From positions 1 to 64,000 of the forward strand of contig NZ_JRGM01000138.1 of NCBI RefSeq assembly GCF_000764665.1: a stretch of DNA of 64,000 nucleotides, given 5' to 3'. Shown here piece by piece: positions 39,607 to 50,700 of the stretch (the first letter of the stretch is position 1; each line of letters opens with the position of its first letter). The notes beneath the pieces were generated by a model. That model searched no databases. It was not told where the DNA came from and was given only the letters and a program-made list of their open reading frames with translations. Origin of the DNA: Aeromonas lacus. Lineage in GTDB: Bacteria; Pseudomonadota; Gammaproteobacteria; Enterobacterales; Aeromonadaceae. Made by a program: the position numbers and the translations under genes.

Positions 39607-40347
39607 ATGCATATGTTGGGAGTGGATATTGGAGGCTCAGGGATCAAGGGCTGTCTGGTCGATACCAAAACCGGCGAATTGATTGGCGAGCGCCATCGCA
39701 TTGCCACACCGCAACCGGCCACCCCGGCCGCCATCGCCCATACCCTCAAGGCGCTGGTAGAACACTTCGACTGGAAAGGGCCGGTGGGCTGCGGCTTTCC
39801 TGCCACCATCCACAACGGGGTTGCCAAGAGTGCCGCCAATATCGACAAGAGCTGGATTGAAACCGATGCAGCCCACCTGTTTGCCGATGTCACCGGCAAG
39901 CCCTGCTATGTGCTGAACGATGCCGACGCCGCCGGTTTGGCAGAGATGCGCTTTGGTGCCGGCAAGGATCGCAAGGGGGTCATCATCCTCATAACGGTTG
40001 GCACCGGCATCGGCACAGCTGTCTTCGTCAACGGTCACCTGCTGCCCAACACCGAGCTGGGCCACCTGATGCTGGAAGGGATGGTGGCAGAGCACTACTG
40101 CTCCGACGCGGTGCGCAAGCGGGAAGATCTCTCCTGGGGCCGCTGGGGCAAGCGCTTCAACAAGTATCTGGCGCGCCTCGAGTTTCTCTTCTCCCCCGAC
40201 CTCTTCATTCTGGGGGGCGGCAGCGCATCCAAGCTGGAGAAGTTTGTCGATCGCATCGAGACCCGGGCGCCGCTCATTCCGGCGGCCAGCCTCAATCAGG
40301 CAGGCATTATCGGAGCCGCCCTCTACGCGGCCGAGCAGCAGGGCTGA
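39607..40347 (+). CDS. ppgK: ROK-family polyphosphate glucokinase-like protein
   Basis: A 246-residue ROK sugar kinase. [24 protein letters not shown] is the phosphate-binding loop; TPQPATP and ANIDKSW closely match mycobacterial PpgK as recalled; [18 protein letters not shown] holds the catalytic Asp; [25 protein letters not shown] follows. PpgK phosphorylates glucose with polyphosphate (and ATP). E. coli has no equivalent. ATG at 39607 has AAGGA upstream. Monocistronic with a terminator. Enzyme donor specificity is inference. Confidence 0.8.
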   Translation: MHMLGVDIGGSGIKGCLVDTKTGELIGERHRIATPQPATPAAIAHTLKALVEHFDWKGPVGCGFPATIHNGVAKSAANIDKSWIETDAAHLFADVTGKPCYVLNDADAAGLAEMRFGAGKDRKGVIILITVGTGIGTAVFVNGHLLPNTELGHLMLEGMVAEHYCSDAVRKREDLSWGRWGKRFNKYLARLEFLFSPDLFILGGGSASKLEKFVDRIETRAPLIPAASLNQAGIIGAALYAAEQQG

Positions 40348-40381
40348 CCACGCTCACTGCAAATCAGCAGAGATCAAATGG

Positions 40382-40411
40382 AAAGGGCCCGGCACTGCTG
40401 CCGGGCCCTTT
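40382..40411. terminator. Terminator after ppgK
   Basis: AAAGGGCCCGGC / GCCGGGCCCTTT twelve-base stem with T-run. Confidence 0.9.
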
Positions 40412-40451
40412 TGTTTGGCCGCTATCTTGTCTGTTTGACCGCCACCACCCG

Positions 40452-40907
40452 TTACATGTCGTCGAGTCGATGTACCCCGTGCACCAGTCGGGTCAGGCGG
40501 GTCTGCTCCAGCTTGGCCAGATTGTCGAGCAGCGTGGTAGTTGCCGGTGTCGGACACTCCCGGGCCAGATGGCCCAGCTCGCCCACCAACTGCTCTTCCC
40601 AGCGGCACACCTGAGTGACGATATCCTGGGTCTGGGCCGAGGCCAGCATCTCGAAGCGGGTGATGGCAGGCAGCATATCCTCGCTGAAGCTCTGGTTCAG
40701 CCAGGTCTCCCTGACCGCCCCTCCCAGTTGAGCAGCATATTCGTGCAGATGGGCACTGGCCGCATCCTCACGCCCTTGCAGATAGACCAGCAACATCCGG
40801 CTGCGTTCGCTGTCCACCTGACGGATCAGCCGTCCGTAACAGAGCCCTAGCTGGTGATGAACCTGCTCAAGATAGTGCAGCAACTCTTTGATCTGTTGGA
40901 ATCTCAT
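40452..40907 (-). CDS. All-helical hypothetical protein, likely FNR-regulated
   Basis: A 151-residue protein I do not recognise. It is predicted almost wholly helical, with amphipathic repeats rich in His, Glu and Tyr (HYLEQVHHQLGLCYGRL, GREDAASAHLHEYAAQ), the look of a four-helix bundle of ferritin-like type, but no diagnostic EXXH pair was identified. No signal peptide. ATG at 40907 has GGAGGG seven bases upstream. An FNR-type box about 84 bases upstream with a TATACT -10 suggests anaerobic induction. Confidence 0.75.
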   Translation of the reverse strand: MRFQQIKELLHYLEQVHHQLGLCYGRLIRQVDSERSRMLLVYLQGREDAASAHLHEYAAQLGGAVRETWLNQSFSEDMLPAITRFEMLASAQTQDIVTQVCRWEEQLVGELGHLARECPTPATTTLLDNLAKLEQTRLTRLVHGVHRLDDM

Positions 40908-40938
40908 CGCACTGCCCTCCATGCTTGTCGGCATCATC

Positions 40939-40998
40939 AGTATAAAAAACTGGCGCAACCACCCAATCCCTATCCGAGCGCCCCTTGAGCTGCATCAA
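40939..40998 (-). promoter_or_regulatory. FNR box and promoter of the helical orphan gene
   Basis: TTGAGCTGCATCAA (40985-40998) matches the FNR consensus TTGAT-N4-ATCAA at nine of ten positions and sits in the longer palindrome CCTTGA-N6-TCAAGG. On the minus strand a TATACT -10 lies at 40939-40944 with no good -35. The box centre is about 60 bases before the implied start, the class I activator position. Confidence 0.55.
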
Positions 40999-41261
40999 GG
41001 TTGACGTCGACAAAGGGGCGGGCAAGTCATCCGGTAGCGAATAGGGAACGATTTGTGCAGCGATTTGTGCAACTATGGCGGCGCGTCAGGCTCGACATCT
41101 GACGTGAGCGGGATCGGGCTGGCACACTAATAAAACCAGCATTTGCCCGCCATAAACCATCTTTAATTCGGTCATATGCCACACAAGCGAAACAGGATCT
41201 GGATACACGACATATCTCCCCTGATCGTTATCAACCAGACAGAAATCCTTATCACTTTTTT

Positions 41262-41315
41262 AGACGTCTAGACGTAGAAACATGCGTTGACACGGCCATC
41301 CAGACATCTTAGCAT
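41262..41315 (+). promoter_or_regulatory. MetJ operator (tandem met boxes) and metN promoter
   Basis: AGACGTCT (41262-41269) and AGACGTAG (41270-41277) are adjacent met boxes; a third, AGACATCT, lies at 41302-41309. A promoter TTGACA (41287-41292), 17-base spacer and TAGCAT (41310-41315) is interleaved, so MetJ with S-adenosylmethionine should block it. The transcript leader is about 90 bases. The rest of the gap (40999-41261) holds nothing I can name. Confidence 0.8.
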
Positions 41316-41411
41316 CATCCTCCATGATGGCAGAGTAACCCAGTGGAACCTCTGCCCAATTTCCCCGCCTGTAGCGCCCTGTGCTTTAAGGCTGTTAGCA
41401 CGGAAGAATCC

Positions 41412-42455
41412 ATGATTAAGTTGATCGGTCTCAACAAAGTCTACGGTACAGGCAGTGACGCCGTGCACGCCCTGCGTGATGTGAGTCTGCATGTACCCCA
41501 AGGCAAAATTTTCGGGGTGATCGGTGCCTCCGGTGCCGGCAAGAGTACCCTCATTCGTTGTGTCAACCTGCTGGAGCGCCCGACAGAGGGTCAGGTGATC
41601 GTCGATGGCCAGGATCTGGTCGCCCTGAGCGAACGGGATCTGACCCAGGCCCGCCGCCAGATCGGGATGATTTTCCAGCACTTCAACCTGCTCGCTTCCC
41701 GCACCGTGTTTGCCAACATCGCCTTCCCGCTGGAGCTGGCAGGCTGGAGCAAAGAGAAGATCCAGCAACGGGTTGCAGAGCTGCTGGCGCTGGTCGGGCT
41801 GGAAGCCCGTGCCCATGCCTATCCGTCCGAGCTCTCCGGCGGCCAGAAACAGCGTGTTGCCATTGCCCGTGCACTGGCCCCAGCCCCCAAGGTGCTGCTC
41901 TGTGACGAGGCCACCTCGGCCCTCGACCCGCAGACCACCCGCTCGATCCTGACCCTGCTCAAGGAGATCAACGTCAAGCTGGGGCTCACCATCCTGCTCA
42001 TTACCCACGAAATGGACGTGGTGAAAGGGATCTGTGACGAAGTGGCCATCATCAGCGACGGTCGCCTGATCGAACAGGGCGAAGTGGCCTGGTTCTTCAG
42101 CAATGCCAAGACCCAGCTGGCCCGTGACTTCATCCACTCCACCATCCATCTGGAGGTCCCGCAGGAGTATCAGGATCGGATGAGCCGCGAGCGGGTGCCT
42201 GGCAGCTATCCACTGCTGAAGCTCGGCTTTACCGGCAGCACGGTCGATACGCCGCTGATTTCCGAGGCGAGCCGTCGTTTCAATATCGACATCAGCATTC
42301 TGAGCGCAGACATCGAGTACGCCGGTGGCGTCAAATTCGGTTTCCTGCTGGCCGAGCTGTTCGGGGATGAAGCCCAGTGTGAGGCGACCCAGCAGTTCCT
42401 AACTGACAACCATATTCAGCTGGAGGTAATGGGTTATGTCCGAAGCCATGATTAA
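41412..42455 (+). CDS. metN: Methionine ABC importer ATP-binding protein
   Basis: A 347-residue ATPase of the D/L-methionine importer. Walker [11 protein letters not shown], signature [15 protein letters not shown], Walker [14 protein letters not shown], switch His in LITHEMDVV; the C-terminal NIL/ACT-like domain (about 255-345) is where methionine binds to inhibit transport. ATG at 41412 begins the conserved [12 protein letters not shown]. First gene of metNIQ, overlapping metI by 20 bases. Confidence 0.96.
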   Translation: MIKLIGLNKVYGTGSDAVHALRDVSLHVPQGKIFGVIGASGAGKSTLIRCVNLLERPTEGQVIVDGQDLVALSERDLTQARRQIGMIFQHFNLLASRTVFANIAFPLELAGWSKEKIQQRVAELLALVGLEARAHAYPSELSGGQKQRVAIARALAPAPKVLLCDEATSALDPQTTRSILTLLKEINVKLGLTILLITHEMDVVKGICDEVAIISDGRLIEQGEVAWFFSNAKTQLARDFIHSTIHLEVPQEYQDRMSRERVPGSYPLLKLGFTGSTVDTPLISEASRRFNIDISILSADIEYAGGVKFGFLLAELFGDEAQCEATQQFLTDNHIQLEVMGYVRSHD

Positions 42456-43089
42456 TCTGCTCATCACGGCCCTGGGCGACACCCTGATCATGGTGTTTGC
42501 CTCCGCCCTGTTCGGCTGCCTGCTGGGCCTGCCGCTCGGCGTGGCGCTGCATGTGACCAAGGCGGGCCAGATCCTGGCCAACCCCTTGCTCAACCGCACC
42601 CTGGGCATGGTGGTCAACGTGGGTCGCTCGGTGCCCTTTATCATCCTGCTGGTCGCCATCATTCCGCTGACCCGGCTGATTGTCGGCACCAGTATCGGCA
42701 CCATCGCCGCCATCGTGCCGCTGACTGTCGGCTGCATCCCCTTCATCGCCCGTCTGGTGGAAGGGGCCCTAATGGAGGTGCCGGACGGCCTGCTGGAAGC
42801 GGCCAAGGCGATGGGCGCCAAGCCGTTGCAAATTATCACCAAGGTGCTGCTGCCTGAGGCCCTGCCCGGCATCCTCAACAGCGTCACCATTACCCTCGTC
42901 ACTCTGGTGAACTACTCGGCCATGGCCGGGGCCATCGGTGGCGGCGGTCTGGGGGATGTGGGTATTCGTTATGGTTATCAGCGTTTTGACCCAACCGTCA
43001 TGCTGGTGACCGTGGTTATCCTGGTAGTACTGGTTCAACTTATCCAGAGCGCAGGTGAGCGCCTGGTCAACAAATGTGATCATCGTTAA
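42436..43089 (+). CDS. metI: Methionine ABC importer permease
   Basis: A 217-residue inner-membrane permease with five hydrophobic segments. Same length as E. coli MetI. The EAA loop reads [26 protein letters not shown] and couples to MetN. Translation starts within metN, as in other metNI pairs. Confidence 0.96.
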   Translation: MSEAMINLLITALGDTLIMVFASALFGCLLGLPLGVALHVTKAGQILANPLLNRTLGMVVNVGRSVPFIILLVAIIPLTRLIVGTSIGTIAAIVPLTVGCIPFIARLVEGALMEVPDGLLEAAKAMGAKPLQIITKVLLPEALPGILNSVTITLVTLVNYSAMAGAIGGGGLGDVGIRYGYQRFDPTVMLVTVVILVVLVQLIQSAGERLVNKCDHR

Positions 43090-43114
43090 TCGTCGATTTC
43101 TGACAGGAGGTTTT

Positions 43115-43915
43115 ATGAAATTTGGCATCAAATCCGTTGCGGCAGCCCTGCTGGCTGGTCTGGTACTGGCCGGTTGCGGTCAAAAGGAAGAGAACAAGAC
43201 CCTGAAAGTAGGCGCCATTGCCGGCCCTGAGACCGAGCTGGTCGAAGTAGCCGCCAAGGTGGCAAAAGAGAAATATGGTCTGAACGTCGAGATCGTCAAC
43301 TTCTCTGACTATGTCACCCCGAACGTGGCGCTGAACGATGGCAGCATCGACGTCAACGCCTTCCAGCACAAACCTTATCTGGATGCACAGGTACGTGATC
43401 GCGGCTTCAAGCTGGTACCGGTCGGCAACACCTTCGTCTACCCGATCGCCGGTTACTCCAAGAAGCTGAAGTCGCTGAGCGAGCTGAAAGATGGCGCCCA
43501 GATCGCGGTACCGAACGATCCGACCAACCTGGGCCGCTCGCTGATCCTGCTGGCCAAGCAGGGCCTGATCACCCTGAAAGATGGTGCTGGTCTGGAGGCG
43601 ACCGTACTTGATATCGCCAGCAACCCGCGCAACTTCAAGATCGTTGAACTGGAAGCGGCCCAGCTGCCTCGCTCGCTGGAAGACGTGGATCTCGCCATCA
43701 TCAACAACACCTTCGCCGGCCAGATTGGTCTGACCCCGACCGAAAATGGCCTGTTTGTTGAAGACAAAGAGTCCCCCTACGTCAACCTGATCGTCGCCCG
43801 CGACAACAACAAGGATGACGAGAAGGTCAAACAGTTCGTACAGGCTTTCCAGACCGATGATGTCTACAAGAAAGGGCTGGAGCTGTTCAAAGGCGGCCTG
43901 GTAAAAGGTTGGTAA
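43115..43915 (+). CDS. metQ: Methionine-binding lipoprotein
   Basis: A 266-residue NlpA-family substrate-binding lipoprotein. Lipobox LVLAGC; mature part begins with GQKEENKTLKVGAIAGPE. IDVNAFQHKPYLD and IINNTFAGQIGL contribute to the ligand pocket. ATG at 43115 follows AGGAGG by four to five bases. Last gene of the operon, ending at a terminator. Confidence 0.95.
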   Translation: MKFGIKSVAAALLAGLVLAGCGQKEENKTLKVGAIAGPETELVEVAAKVAKEKYGLNVEIVNFSDYVTPNVALNDGSIDVNAFQHKPYLDAQVRDRGFKLVPVGNTFVYPIAGYSKKLKSLSELKDGAQIAVPNDPTNLGRSLILLAKQGLITLKDGAGLEATVLDIASNPRNFKIVELEAAQLPRSLEDVDLAIINNTFAGQIGLTPTENGLFVEDKESPYVNLIVARDNNKDDEKVKQFVQAFQTDDVYKKGLELFKGGLVKGW

Positions 43916-43928
43916 TTGCTCACTCGAC

Positions 43929-43960
43929 AAAAAAGGCCACGCAATGCGTGGCCTTTTTTA
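43929..43960. terminator. Terminator after metQ
   Basis: GGCCACGC / GCGTGGCC stem (43935-43942, 43946-43953), extended by A/T pairs, with T-run. Confidence 0.9.
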
Positions 43961-44010
43961 TTGCCGCCGCTATCATATCGGCGAGCACGGCAACACGAAT
44001 ATAACATCAC

Positions 44011-44511
44011 ATGAAAAAATGGTATCTGGCCTACTGCAAGCCAAAGGAAGAGGCCCGCGCCCGCGCCCACCTCGATGCACAGGGCATCGAATCCTACTAC
44101 CCCATGGTGGAAATCGAGAAACTGCGTCGGGGCAAGCGAGTCCCGGTAAAGGAACCCATGTTTCCCAACTACCTCTTCATCTACGTAGATCTGGAAGAGG
44201 TAACGCCGGTCACCCTGAAATCGACCCGTGGCATCAGCCGGATCATCCACTTCGGCAGTGAATGGACGCCCATCAGCAACAAGCTGGTCTATCAGCTGAT
44301 GAGCCGCGATGACAGCGACGAGGCGCGCGCCAGTTACGCCAAACTGCCAAATGCGGGCGATAAGGTATTGATTGAAGAGGGGCCATTGGCAGGCTTTGAA
44401 GCCATCTATATGGAGCCTGATGGGGAAAAACGGGCCATTCTGCTGGTCAGTCTGCTCAATAAAGAGACCACCAGTAGCTTCGAAAACCACGTATTCAGAC
44501 GTATCGACTAA
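44011..44511 (+). CDS. rfaH: Transcription antitermination protein RfaH
   Basis: A 166-residue NusG paralogue that loads at ops sites and promotes transcription and translation of long LPS, capsule and pilus operons. N-terminal NGN domain MKKWYLAYCKPKEEARARAHLDAQGIESYYP and MFPNYLFIYVD; C-terminal KOW region DKVLIEEGPLAGFEAIYMEPDGEKRAILLVSLL, which in E. coli RfaH refolds from helices to a barrel. Length like E. coli RfaH (162). No ops element was found in this window. Confidence 0.95.
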   Translation: MKKWYLAYCKPKEEARARAHLDAQGIESYYPMVEIEKLRRGKRVPVKEPMFPNYLFIYVDLEEVTPVTLKSTRGISRIIHFGSEWTPISNKLVYQLMSRDDSDEARASYAKLPNAGDKVLIEEGPLAGFEAIYMEPDGEKRAILLVSLLNKETTSSFENHVFRRID

Positions 44512-44539
44512 GAGGTGGGCAGGATCCCCTGCCCACCCG

Positions 44540-46513
44540 TCACTCCAGCTCGAAACGGGCGATCACTGCCGTCAGCTTGCCGGTATCACCCGCCAGACGG
44601 GCGACTATGCCCTCACCCTGCTGGCTCTGCTGACAGGATTGGCGGCTCAGATCGGCAATATCCTCTACCGTTCCAGCCACTTCGGCGGCGACCTTGGATT
44701 GTTGCTCGGTCGCCGTTGCGATGGCCTCCAGCTGGCCGGATAGCTCCTGCACCAGTTGGTTCATCGCATTCAACGTCTCGGTTACCAACCCGACTGCATC
44801 ACGCCCCTGCTCGACCAGCTGGGTGCCACCGCTCACCGTGGTGACGGTCTGGCGGGTTTGCTGGGAAATAGCGCTAATTGTCTGGCTGATTTCGGCGGTT
44901 GACTGGTGAGTGCGGGTTGCCAGCTGACGCACCTCATCGGCGACCACGGCAAAACCGCGCCCCTGATCACCAGCCCGCGCCGCTTCTATTGCCGCATTGA
45001 GGGCCAGCAAGTTGGTCTGCTCGGCAATGGTGGCAATTACTTCGGTGATCTGCCCGACCTGCTCGCTCTGCTTCTCAAGCAATCCCATTGCGTGATTGGC
45101 TTGCCCAATCATGGCGGCGATCTGCTGCATGGCATCTGTCATCCGTGCCAATGCATTCTGTCCCTGCCGGGTTTGTTGCTGCACCTGATGGGCACTATCG
45201 GCTGCATTGGCAATATTGCCCGCAACCTCTTTCGTACTGACCGACATCTGCTCGATCGCGCTGGCGACCGCTTTTACCCGAATATCCTGCGCGGTCAAAT
45301 CAGTCACTATCGCCTGAGTTGTGCTGCCTACATCCTGACAGGCGACGTCTACCTGTCCCACCGCCCCCTGCAGCTCGCTCACCAAACTGCGTAGCTGGGC
45401 CGACATCCGGTTGATGGAGCCGGTCAAACCGCCCAGCTCATCCTGACTCAAGATGGGTAAGGGGTTGGCAGCCAGCTTGCCGTCGGCGACCTCGCCTGCC
45501 CGCACAACCAGACTGGAGATGTCACGAGTCAAACGACGACTGAAGAGCCATGCCACCAGCATGCCAAGCACGATGGAACTCCCCGTTGCCAGCAACAGAG
45601 TGCGACTGATGGAGTGGCCAGCTTGGGTCATCTCTCCTGAGATTGCAGTCACTTTGCTGCGGGTCTCCCCTACCTGTTTGGCCAGCCGCTCGTAGAGGAT
45701 CTCCTGCATCGGCTCAATCTCTTTTGCCATCAGATAGTTGGCCTGATCCCAATCCGGTGCTTGCCGCTTGCTGATGACTTGGCCCACCAGCTCCGAAAAG
45801 GGGGTTCCCATCTCCTCAAACAACTGCCAGAGGCTGCGCTCGGTTTCGGAAAAAAGACTGGACTGCTGCTTGAGCTCCGCCACCCGTTGCTGATGGAACT
45901 TGTAATAATCCTCATATTTGCTGCGATATTCTGGATCACCGGAAATAAGAAAATCTCGCAGGGCGGAGAGCGCATTGGACAAGCTGTTGTAAGCATCACC
46001 CACCTGCTTGAGCAGCATGCGGCGATCTCCCGATAGCTGATCCTGAGGGGTCGCCACCTCTTCATTGGCGAAAGATTGCAGCTGATCGAGCGCAGCTTCG
46101 GCAAGCGGCCCGGCCTCCTGCAACATCAAGGTATGTGCTGGCAGATTCTCCTCTGTGTGGGCAATGGCCCACACCTTTTCCTGACTGCTCTTGAAACTCT
46201 TGAGTGACTGCACCAACGCCACATCAAACTGCTGGCTTGTAATAACCTGCCAGGCCCCCTCCCACTCCAGCTTCAATCTCGCTGCTTGGGCGGGATCCTT
46301 GCCGAGGATGAGATAACCACGCAATGCCGAGACAGTCGCCACCAGTGCTTTCTGGCTAGCCTCATCCCGCTGCAGAGCCGGCAGCGCCTGCGCCAGCAGC
46401 GTCTGCTGGGATTGATTGATCTGGTTTAGCCGGTAGTAGACCAGCGCAGAGGAGAGGGCGATCAGAAGATTGATAAATCCGAAGCTGATCAGAAGCTTGT
46501 GTGAGATTTTCAT
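44540..46513 (-). CDS. Methyl-accepting chemotaxis protein
   Basis: A 657-residue chemoreceptor. Two membrane segments (about 8-29 and 303-324) flank a mainly helical periplasmic sensor of about 270 residues, perhaps a double four-helix bundle. HAMP follows (about 325-378), then the signalling domain with the hairpin tip [32 protein letters not shown]. The C-terminus has no NWETF-like pentapeptide. ATG 46513 has AAGGA at proper spacing; ATG 46519 is possible. Ligand unknown; the EAL gene lies upstream. Confidence 0.94.
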   Translation of the reverse strand: MKISHKLLISFGFINLLIALSSALVYYRLNQINQSQQTLLAQALPALQRDEASQKALVATVSALRGYLILGKDPAQAARLKLEWEGAWQVITSQQFDVALVQSLKSFKSSQEKVWAIAHTEENLPAHTLMLQEAGPLAEAALDQLQSFANEEVATPQDQLSGDRRMLLKQVGDAYNSLSNALSALRDFLISGDPEYRSKYEDYYKFHQQRVAELKQQSSLFSETERSLWQLFEEMGTPFSELVGQVISKRQAPDWDQANYLMAKEIEPMQEILYERLAKQVGETRSKVTAISGEMTQAGHSISRTLLLATGSSIVLGMLVAWLFSRRLTRDISSLVVRAGEVADGKLAANPLPILSQDELGGLTGSINRMSAQLRSLVSELQGAVGQVDVACQDVGSTTQAIVTDLTAQDIRVKAVASAIEQMSVSTKEVAGNIANAADSAHQVQQQTRQGQNALARMTDAMQQIAAMIGQANHAMGLLEKQSEQVGQITEVIATIAEQTNLLALNAAIEAARAGDQGRGFAVVADEVRQLATRTHQSTAEISQTISAISQQTRQTVTTVSGGTQLVEQGRDAVGLVTETLNAMNQLVQELSGQLEAIATATEQQSKVAAEVAGTVEDIADLSRQSCQQSQQGEGIVARLAGDTGKLTAVIARFELE

Positions 46514-46552
46514 GAACATCCTTGTTCAGATGAGGCCCGCAGGCCAAAAGAA

Positions 46553-47773
46553 TCAGATCGATATAAGTGTAGGCAATCTCTCCTGCCAGGAGCGGTGCCA
46601 CTTCTGCAATTCACTGCGCGGCATCGGTCTGGCAGAGAAAAAGCCCTGACACACGTCACATCCAAGTTTTGCCAACTGTTGCCAGGTCAACTCATCCTCG
46701 ACCCCTTCCGCCACCGATTTAAGCCCCAGCTTGCGGGCAAGCTCAATACTGGACTCGATAATGGCCAAGCGGGATGGATCTGCATAGCAGCGATCGACGA
46801 AGGATCGATCCAGCTTCAACTCGGTAAAAGGCAGCAGAGCCAACTGCTGCATCGACGAGTAGCCGGTGCCGAAATCATCGATAGAGAGACCGAATCCATG
46901 CATCCGCAGTCTGGTCAACACCTCCAGCGACTTGCCCACATCCTGCACGAAGGAGCTCTCGGTCACTTCCAGGGTGATCAATTCGGGATTGATGCTCCAG
47001 CGCTGACATTGCGCAATCAGGGAGTTGCAGAGATCCCCCTCAATCAGCGAAGTAGTCGAAAGATTCATCGACAGATTGAGGGAGAGACCGGTCTCCTCCC
47101 AGAGATGACCATCGCGCAGCGACTTGTTAATGATGATCTCGGTCAGTTGATCGATGAGCCCGTTGTTTTCTGCCAGCGGAATGAAGCGGCCCGGAGAGAT
47201 CAGACCATATTCCGGGTGCTGCCAGCGAGCCAGAGCCTCCATCCCCACCCATTCGCCGGTGGCAAAGCTGACCTTCGGTTGATACCAGGGGACAATTTGA
47301 TCTTCATCCAGCGCGCGTCGCAGTTCATCCAGCCCAAGCCGATGCCCATCCTCTTTTTGGGCCAGCTCCTGACGAGGAGACCACGACTCAATCAACACCT
47401 TTAGCTGTTGCTTGGTCGATGGTTTTTCGATACGTCCCAGCACCTGCAAACCATAAGCAGTACTCATCCGCAAAACCGCTTCCACGACGTCATCCTCCAA
47501 TGCACTGGAGAGAATGATGCCTCCGCTGAATCCTCCCAGGGAGAGGCGGCGCAACAGAGCCATTCCATCCATGCCGGGCATGCGCAGGTCACAAAAAAGG
47601 ATATCAACCGAGTGACGCTGGCACAGCTCAAGTGCCTCCTGCCCATCACGAGCTTCCAGCAACTGGTGATAACCCAGGTCACGGATCTGGTGCATCAGGG
47701 CCTTGCGTTGAAACGCATGGTCCTCGACAACCATGATGACCAATTCATCGTGTACGTTTTGTACGTTATTCAT
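46553..47773 (-). CDS. REC-EAL response regulator, predicted c-di-GMP phosphodiesterase (RocR-like)
   Basis: A 406-residue protein. N-terminal receiver (about 10-130; VVEDHAFQRK, LFCDLRMPGMDG with the phospho-Asp), then an EAL domain (about 155-395). Catalytic residues look intact: MEALARW, SMNLS, LEVTESS, SIDDFGTGYSS, KLDRSF and VAEGVED. It should hydrolyse c-di-GMP to pGpG. The start overlaps the end of the upstream BvgS-type kinase by eight bases, so the pair is co-translated and probably a cognate phosphorelay, as with RocS/RocR of Pseudomonas aeruginosa. No DNA-binding domain. Confidence 0.93.
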   Translation of the reverse strand: MNNVQNVHDELVIMVVEDHAFQRKALMHQIRDLGYHQLLEARDGQEALELCQRHSVDILFCDLRMPGMDGMALLRRLSLGGFSGGIILSSALEDDVVEAVLRMSTAYGLQVLGRIEKPSTKQQLKVLIESWSPRQELAQKEDGHRLGLDELRRALDEDQIVPWYQPKVSFATGEWVGMEALARWQHPEYGLISPGRFIPLAENNGLIDQLTEIIINKSLRDGHLWEETGLSLNLSMNLSTTSLIEGDLCNSLIAQCQRWSINPELITLEVTESSFVQDVGKSLEVLTRLRMHGFGLSIDDFGTGYSSMQQLALLPFTELKLDRSFVDRCYADPSRLAIIESSIELARKLGLKSVAEGVEDELTWQQLAKLGCDVCQGFFSARPMPRSELQKWHRSWQERLPTLISI

Positions 47774-50700
47774 CGAGCCATAATCCAATTTCGTGGGAGA
47801 TTGCGTTCATCAATACCTGTACCCCGCAAACCAACTCTTCCAGCTCCTCCGTCTGCTTCAATCGTGCGGCCGATTCGAGTCTGGCGGCCAGGGCGGCCAG
47901 CTCTTGCAGCCCCACCATACGTGCGGCCCCCTTGATACGGTGGGCAGTTTCTACCAGCGCCTGAGTATCGTGGCAAGTCAGTGCCACCATCATATCCTTG
48001 CCATCCTGACGGTTAGAATCGAGATATTCTTTTGCCATCGCCCGAGCAGCCTCCTCATCACCAAAGAGCCCTTGCCAGCGTTCCGCCTGCTCGGCGATTT
48101 GCTGCTGTTCTGCGGGTTCTTCTGTTGAGACTGTAGCCACGTCAGTCAGCCAGTGTGCCAATAGTTGACGCAGGGTCTCGAGGGGATATGGCTTGAACAA
48201 CATGTCACTCATGCCTGCCTCGGTCATGCGGGCACTCGCCTCTTCCGAAGTATCAGCCGTTACCCCGATTATGGGCGCGGTCACACCTTGGGATCGCAGC
48301 GTTCTGGCCAGACTATAGCCATCCATCATCGGCATATGACAATCGGTCAGCAGCAGAGAGAAATCCTGCCCCTGCCATGCCCGCAACGCCTTCTCGCCAT
48401 CCTCAACCACCTGTGCCTCTATCCCGAGAATGGCGAGCTGTCTGGCCAGCAGAGCCCGGTTGACCGGATGATCGTCGGCCACCAGCACCCTCCCTCCCAG
48501 CTTCTCCCCGAGAGCCGTGAGCATGGGGGTAACCTGCTCATTGAGCAATTCGTTGCAACTCTCCAGCAGCAGATCCGGATAGAGAGGGGAGAGTCCCAAC
48601 CGCCACCAGTGAGCAGCACCGAGACGCCCGCGGAGCGCCTCGCGGGGAGACACAATGATCCCTTTGAGAGCCCTTTGTTGAAGCCAGCTTTGCCACTCGG
48701 GCCCCAGCGTCTGCTCCAGCCAAAGTTCGTCTGCCAGCAGCAATCCCTGCAAATCATCGCTGAAGCTCGATGCATCAAGGGGTTTGAGCTTGGCGCCAAG
48801 ACGTCCCATGGCAATCTCCAGCACCGGATCGTTGCTGAAATACCACCACTCGCTCCCTGCCAAAGCTGGCAGATCCCATTGTGGCTTCTGCTGCGGTACG
48901 GTGAAGGTAAAACTCGCCCCCTCACCCGGCTTGCTGGCCAAATGCAGGTTGCCCCCCATTTTTCGCACCAGCTGATCGCAGATGGCCAGCCCCAGCCCTG
49001 TCCCCCCGAAGCGGCGATTGATGTCTGATTCCACCTGCTCAAAAGGAGTGAAAAGTAGAGCCTGCTTCTCTTCGGCAATCCCGATACCGGTATCGGCGAC
49101 CATAATGCTCAACAACCCGTCGAGGTAGTTAACAGCAAGAGTGATGCTCCCCTGCTCGGTAAACTTGACTGCATTGTTGAGCAGGTTGGAGATAACCTGC
49201 CCGACTCTGACACCATCCATCTCGGCCTGATCGGGCACGGTTTGACCCCACTCCAGCACCACCTGCAACCCCTTGCTATGCGCGAGCGTCGCATGGCCAC
49301 GGATCGCGTCACAAATAACTGATTGCAAGCGACAGACCTGATAATGCAATCGCAACTGGCCGGCCTCTATCTTGGAAAAGTCGAGGATGTCATTAACCAG
49401 ATAGAGCAGGTTGTTGGTTGAAGTAACGACATTGCGCACCATGTAGCGCTGATCGTCATTCAGCTCGCTCATCTGCAATAGCTCCAGCATGCCGTGCATA
49501 CCGGAGATGGGGGTCCTCAACTCATGGCTCATGGTAGCGAGGAAACGGCTACGCGCCTGCATGGCCTGCTCGGCATAGGCTTGCGCCTCGCGCAACTGAT
49601 ACTCCTGCAGCTTGAGTGCCGTAATGTCCTGGATCACCCCGTTGAGGATTAGCTCCTGTTGTTCCTGACGCACGAAGCTGCCGCGTACCTGCAGATAGCG
49701 ATCCCCCTCCGGCCGCTCGACCTTGACCTCCAGATCAAGCGGGGCCAGAGTCTCGGCATGATTGGCCACCTTGCTGACAAAGTCCTGCAACGCCTCCTCG
49801 GTAAACCCGAAGATCTCTCCTCCCGAGTCGGCAGCAAAAAGCTCCTGATGGCTGACCCCGAGGATCTCGCGAGCCCCCTGGGAGGCATAGAGAAAACGTC
49901 CCTTGCCCGGCCCCTGCCACAGATACTGATAGACAATGCCCGGCATACTGTCGGTAATCTGGGTCAGGCGGGTTTCAGCCTTGCGCGCCCGCTCCTCCGC
50001 ATCCTTGATCTGGCTAACATCGGTGAGCACGGTCAATACACCAAGCATCTTGCCTGCCGAGTCACGATAGGGGAGTTTGGCGTACATAACATGAAACGGT
50101 GAACCATCGGACCGCACACTGTTACCCGCCCCCTCCAGCTTGCGACCGCTCTGCCAGACGGCTCGCTCTTCCTGCACCATCTGGCGACGAACCGGCTCGG
50201 GCATATGCGCGAGATCGTCTCGCTGTAGCCCATCATGCTCGATGAAAAAGGTCTCGCGGTAGGCTTGATTGCAAAGGGTGATACGCTGCTCGTTGTCACG
50301 GAGTGCCACCATGGTCGGCAAGGAGTTGAGCAGTGTCTGCACAAAAGAGAGCTGCTCATTCAGCTTGCTTTCCGCAACCTTGCGCTGGGCAATCTGACGG
50401 CGCAGGCTGCGCGCCCACAGCAACACCAGCAGACCCGAGGTGCCAAGAGCCGCTACGGCAAATGCAAGCCATTTGTACAGAGGGCTATTGTCCACCGCCA
50501 TATTGACCGAGATGTTGAGCCAGCGGCGATCGAACAGCTGCCACTCTTCATCGGTAATGGTCTGCAGCAACTTGTCCATAATCCTGGTCAGTTCGGGCTG
50601 TGCGATATCGACCGCCATACTGATCGGCACCGAAAATTCGGGGCTCCCCAGCACAACCTGGTACTTCTCGTTGAATCCTTTCATCGCCTGCTGGCCAAGG

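Noticed and set aside
41343-41411. An in-frame 23-codon extension of metN
   Set aside because: The conserved protein starts at 41412, and the extension has no family support; a separate leader peptide is not suggested by codons or a ribosome binding site.
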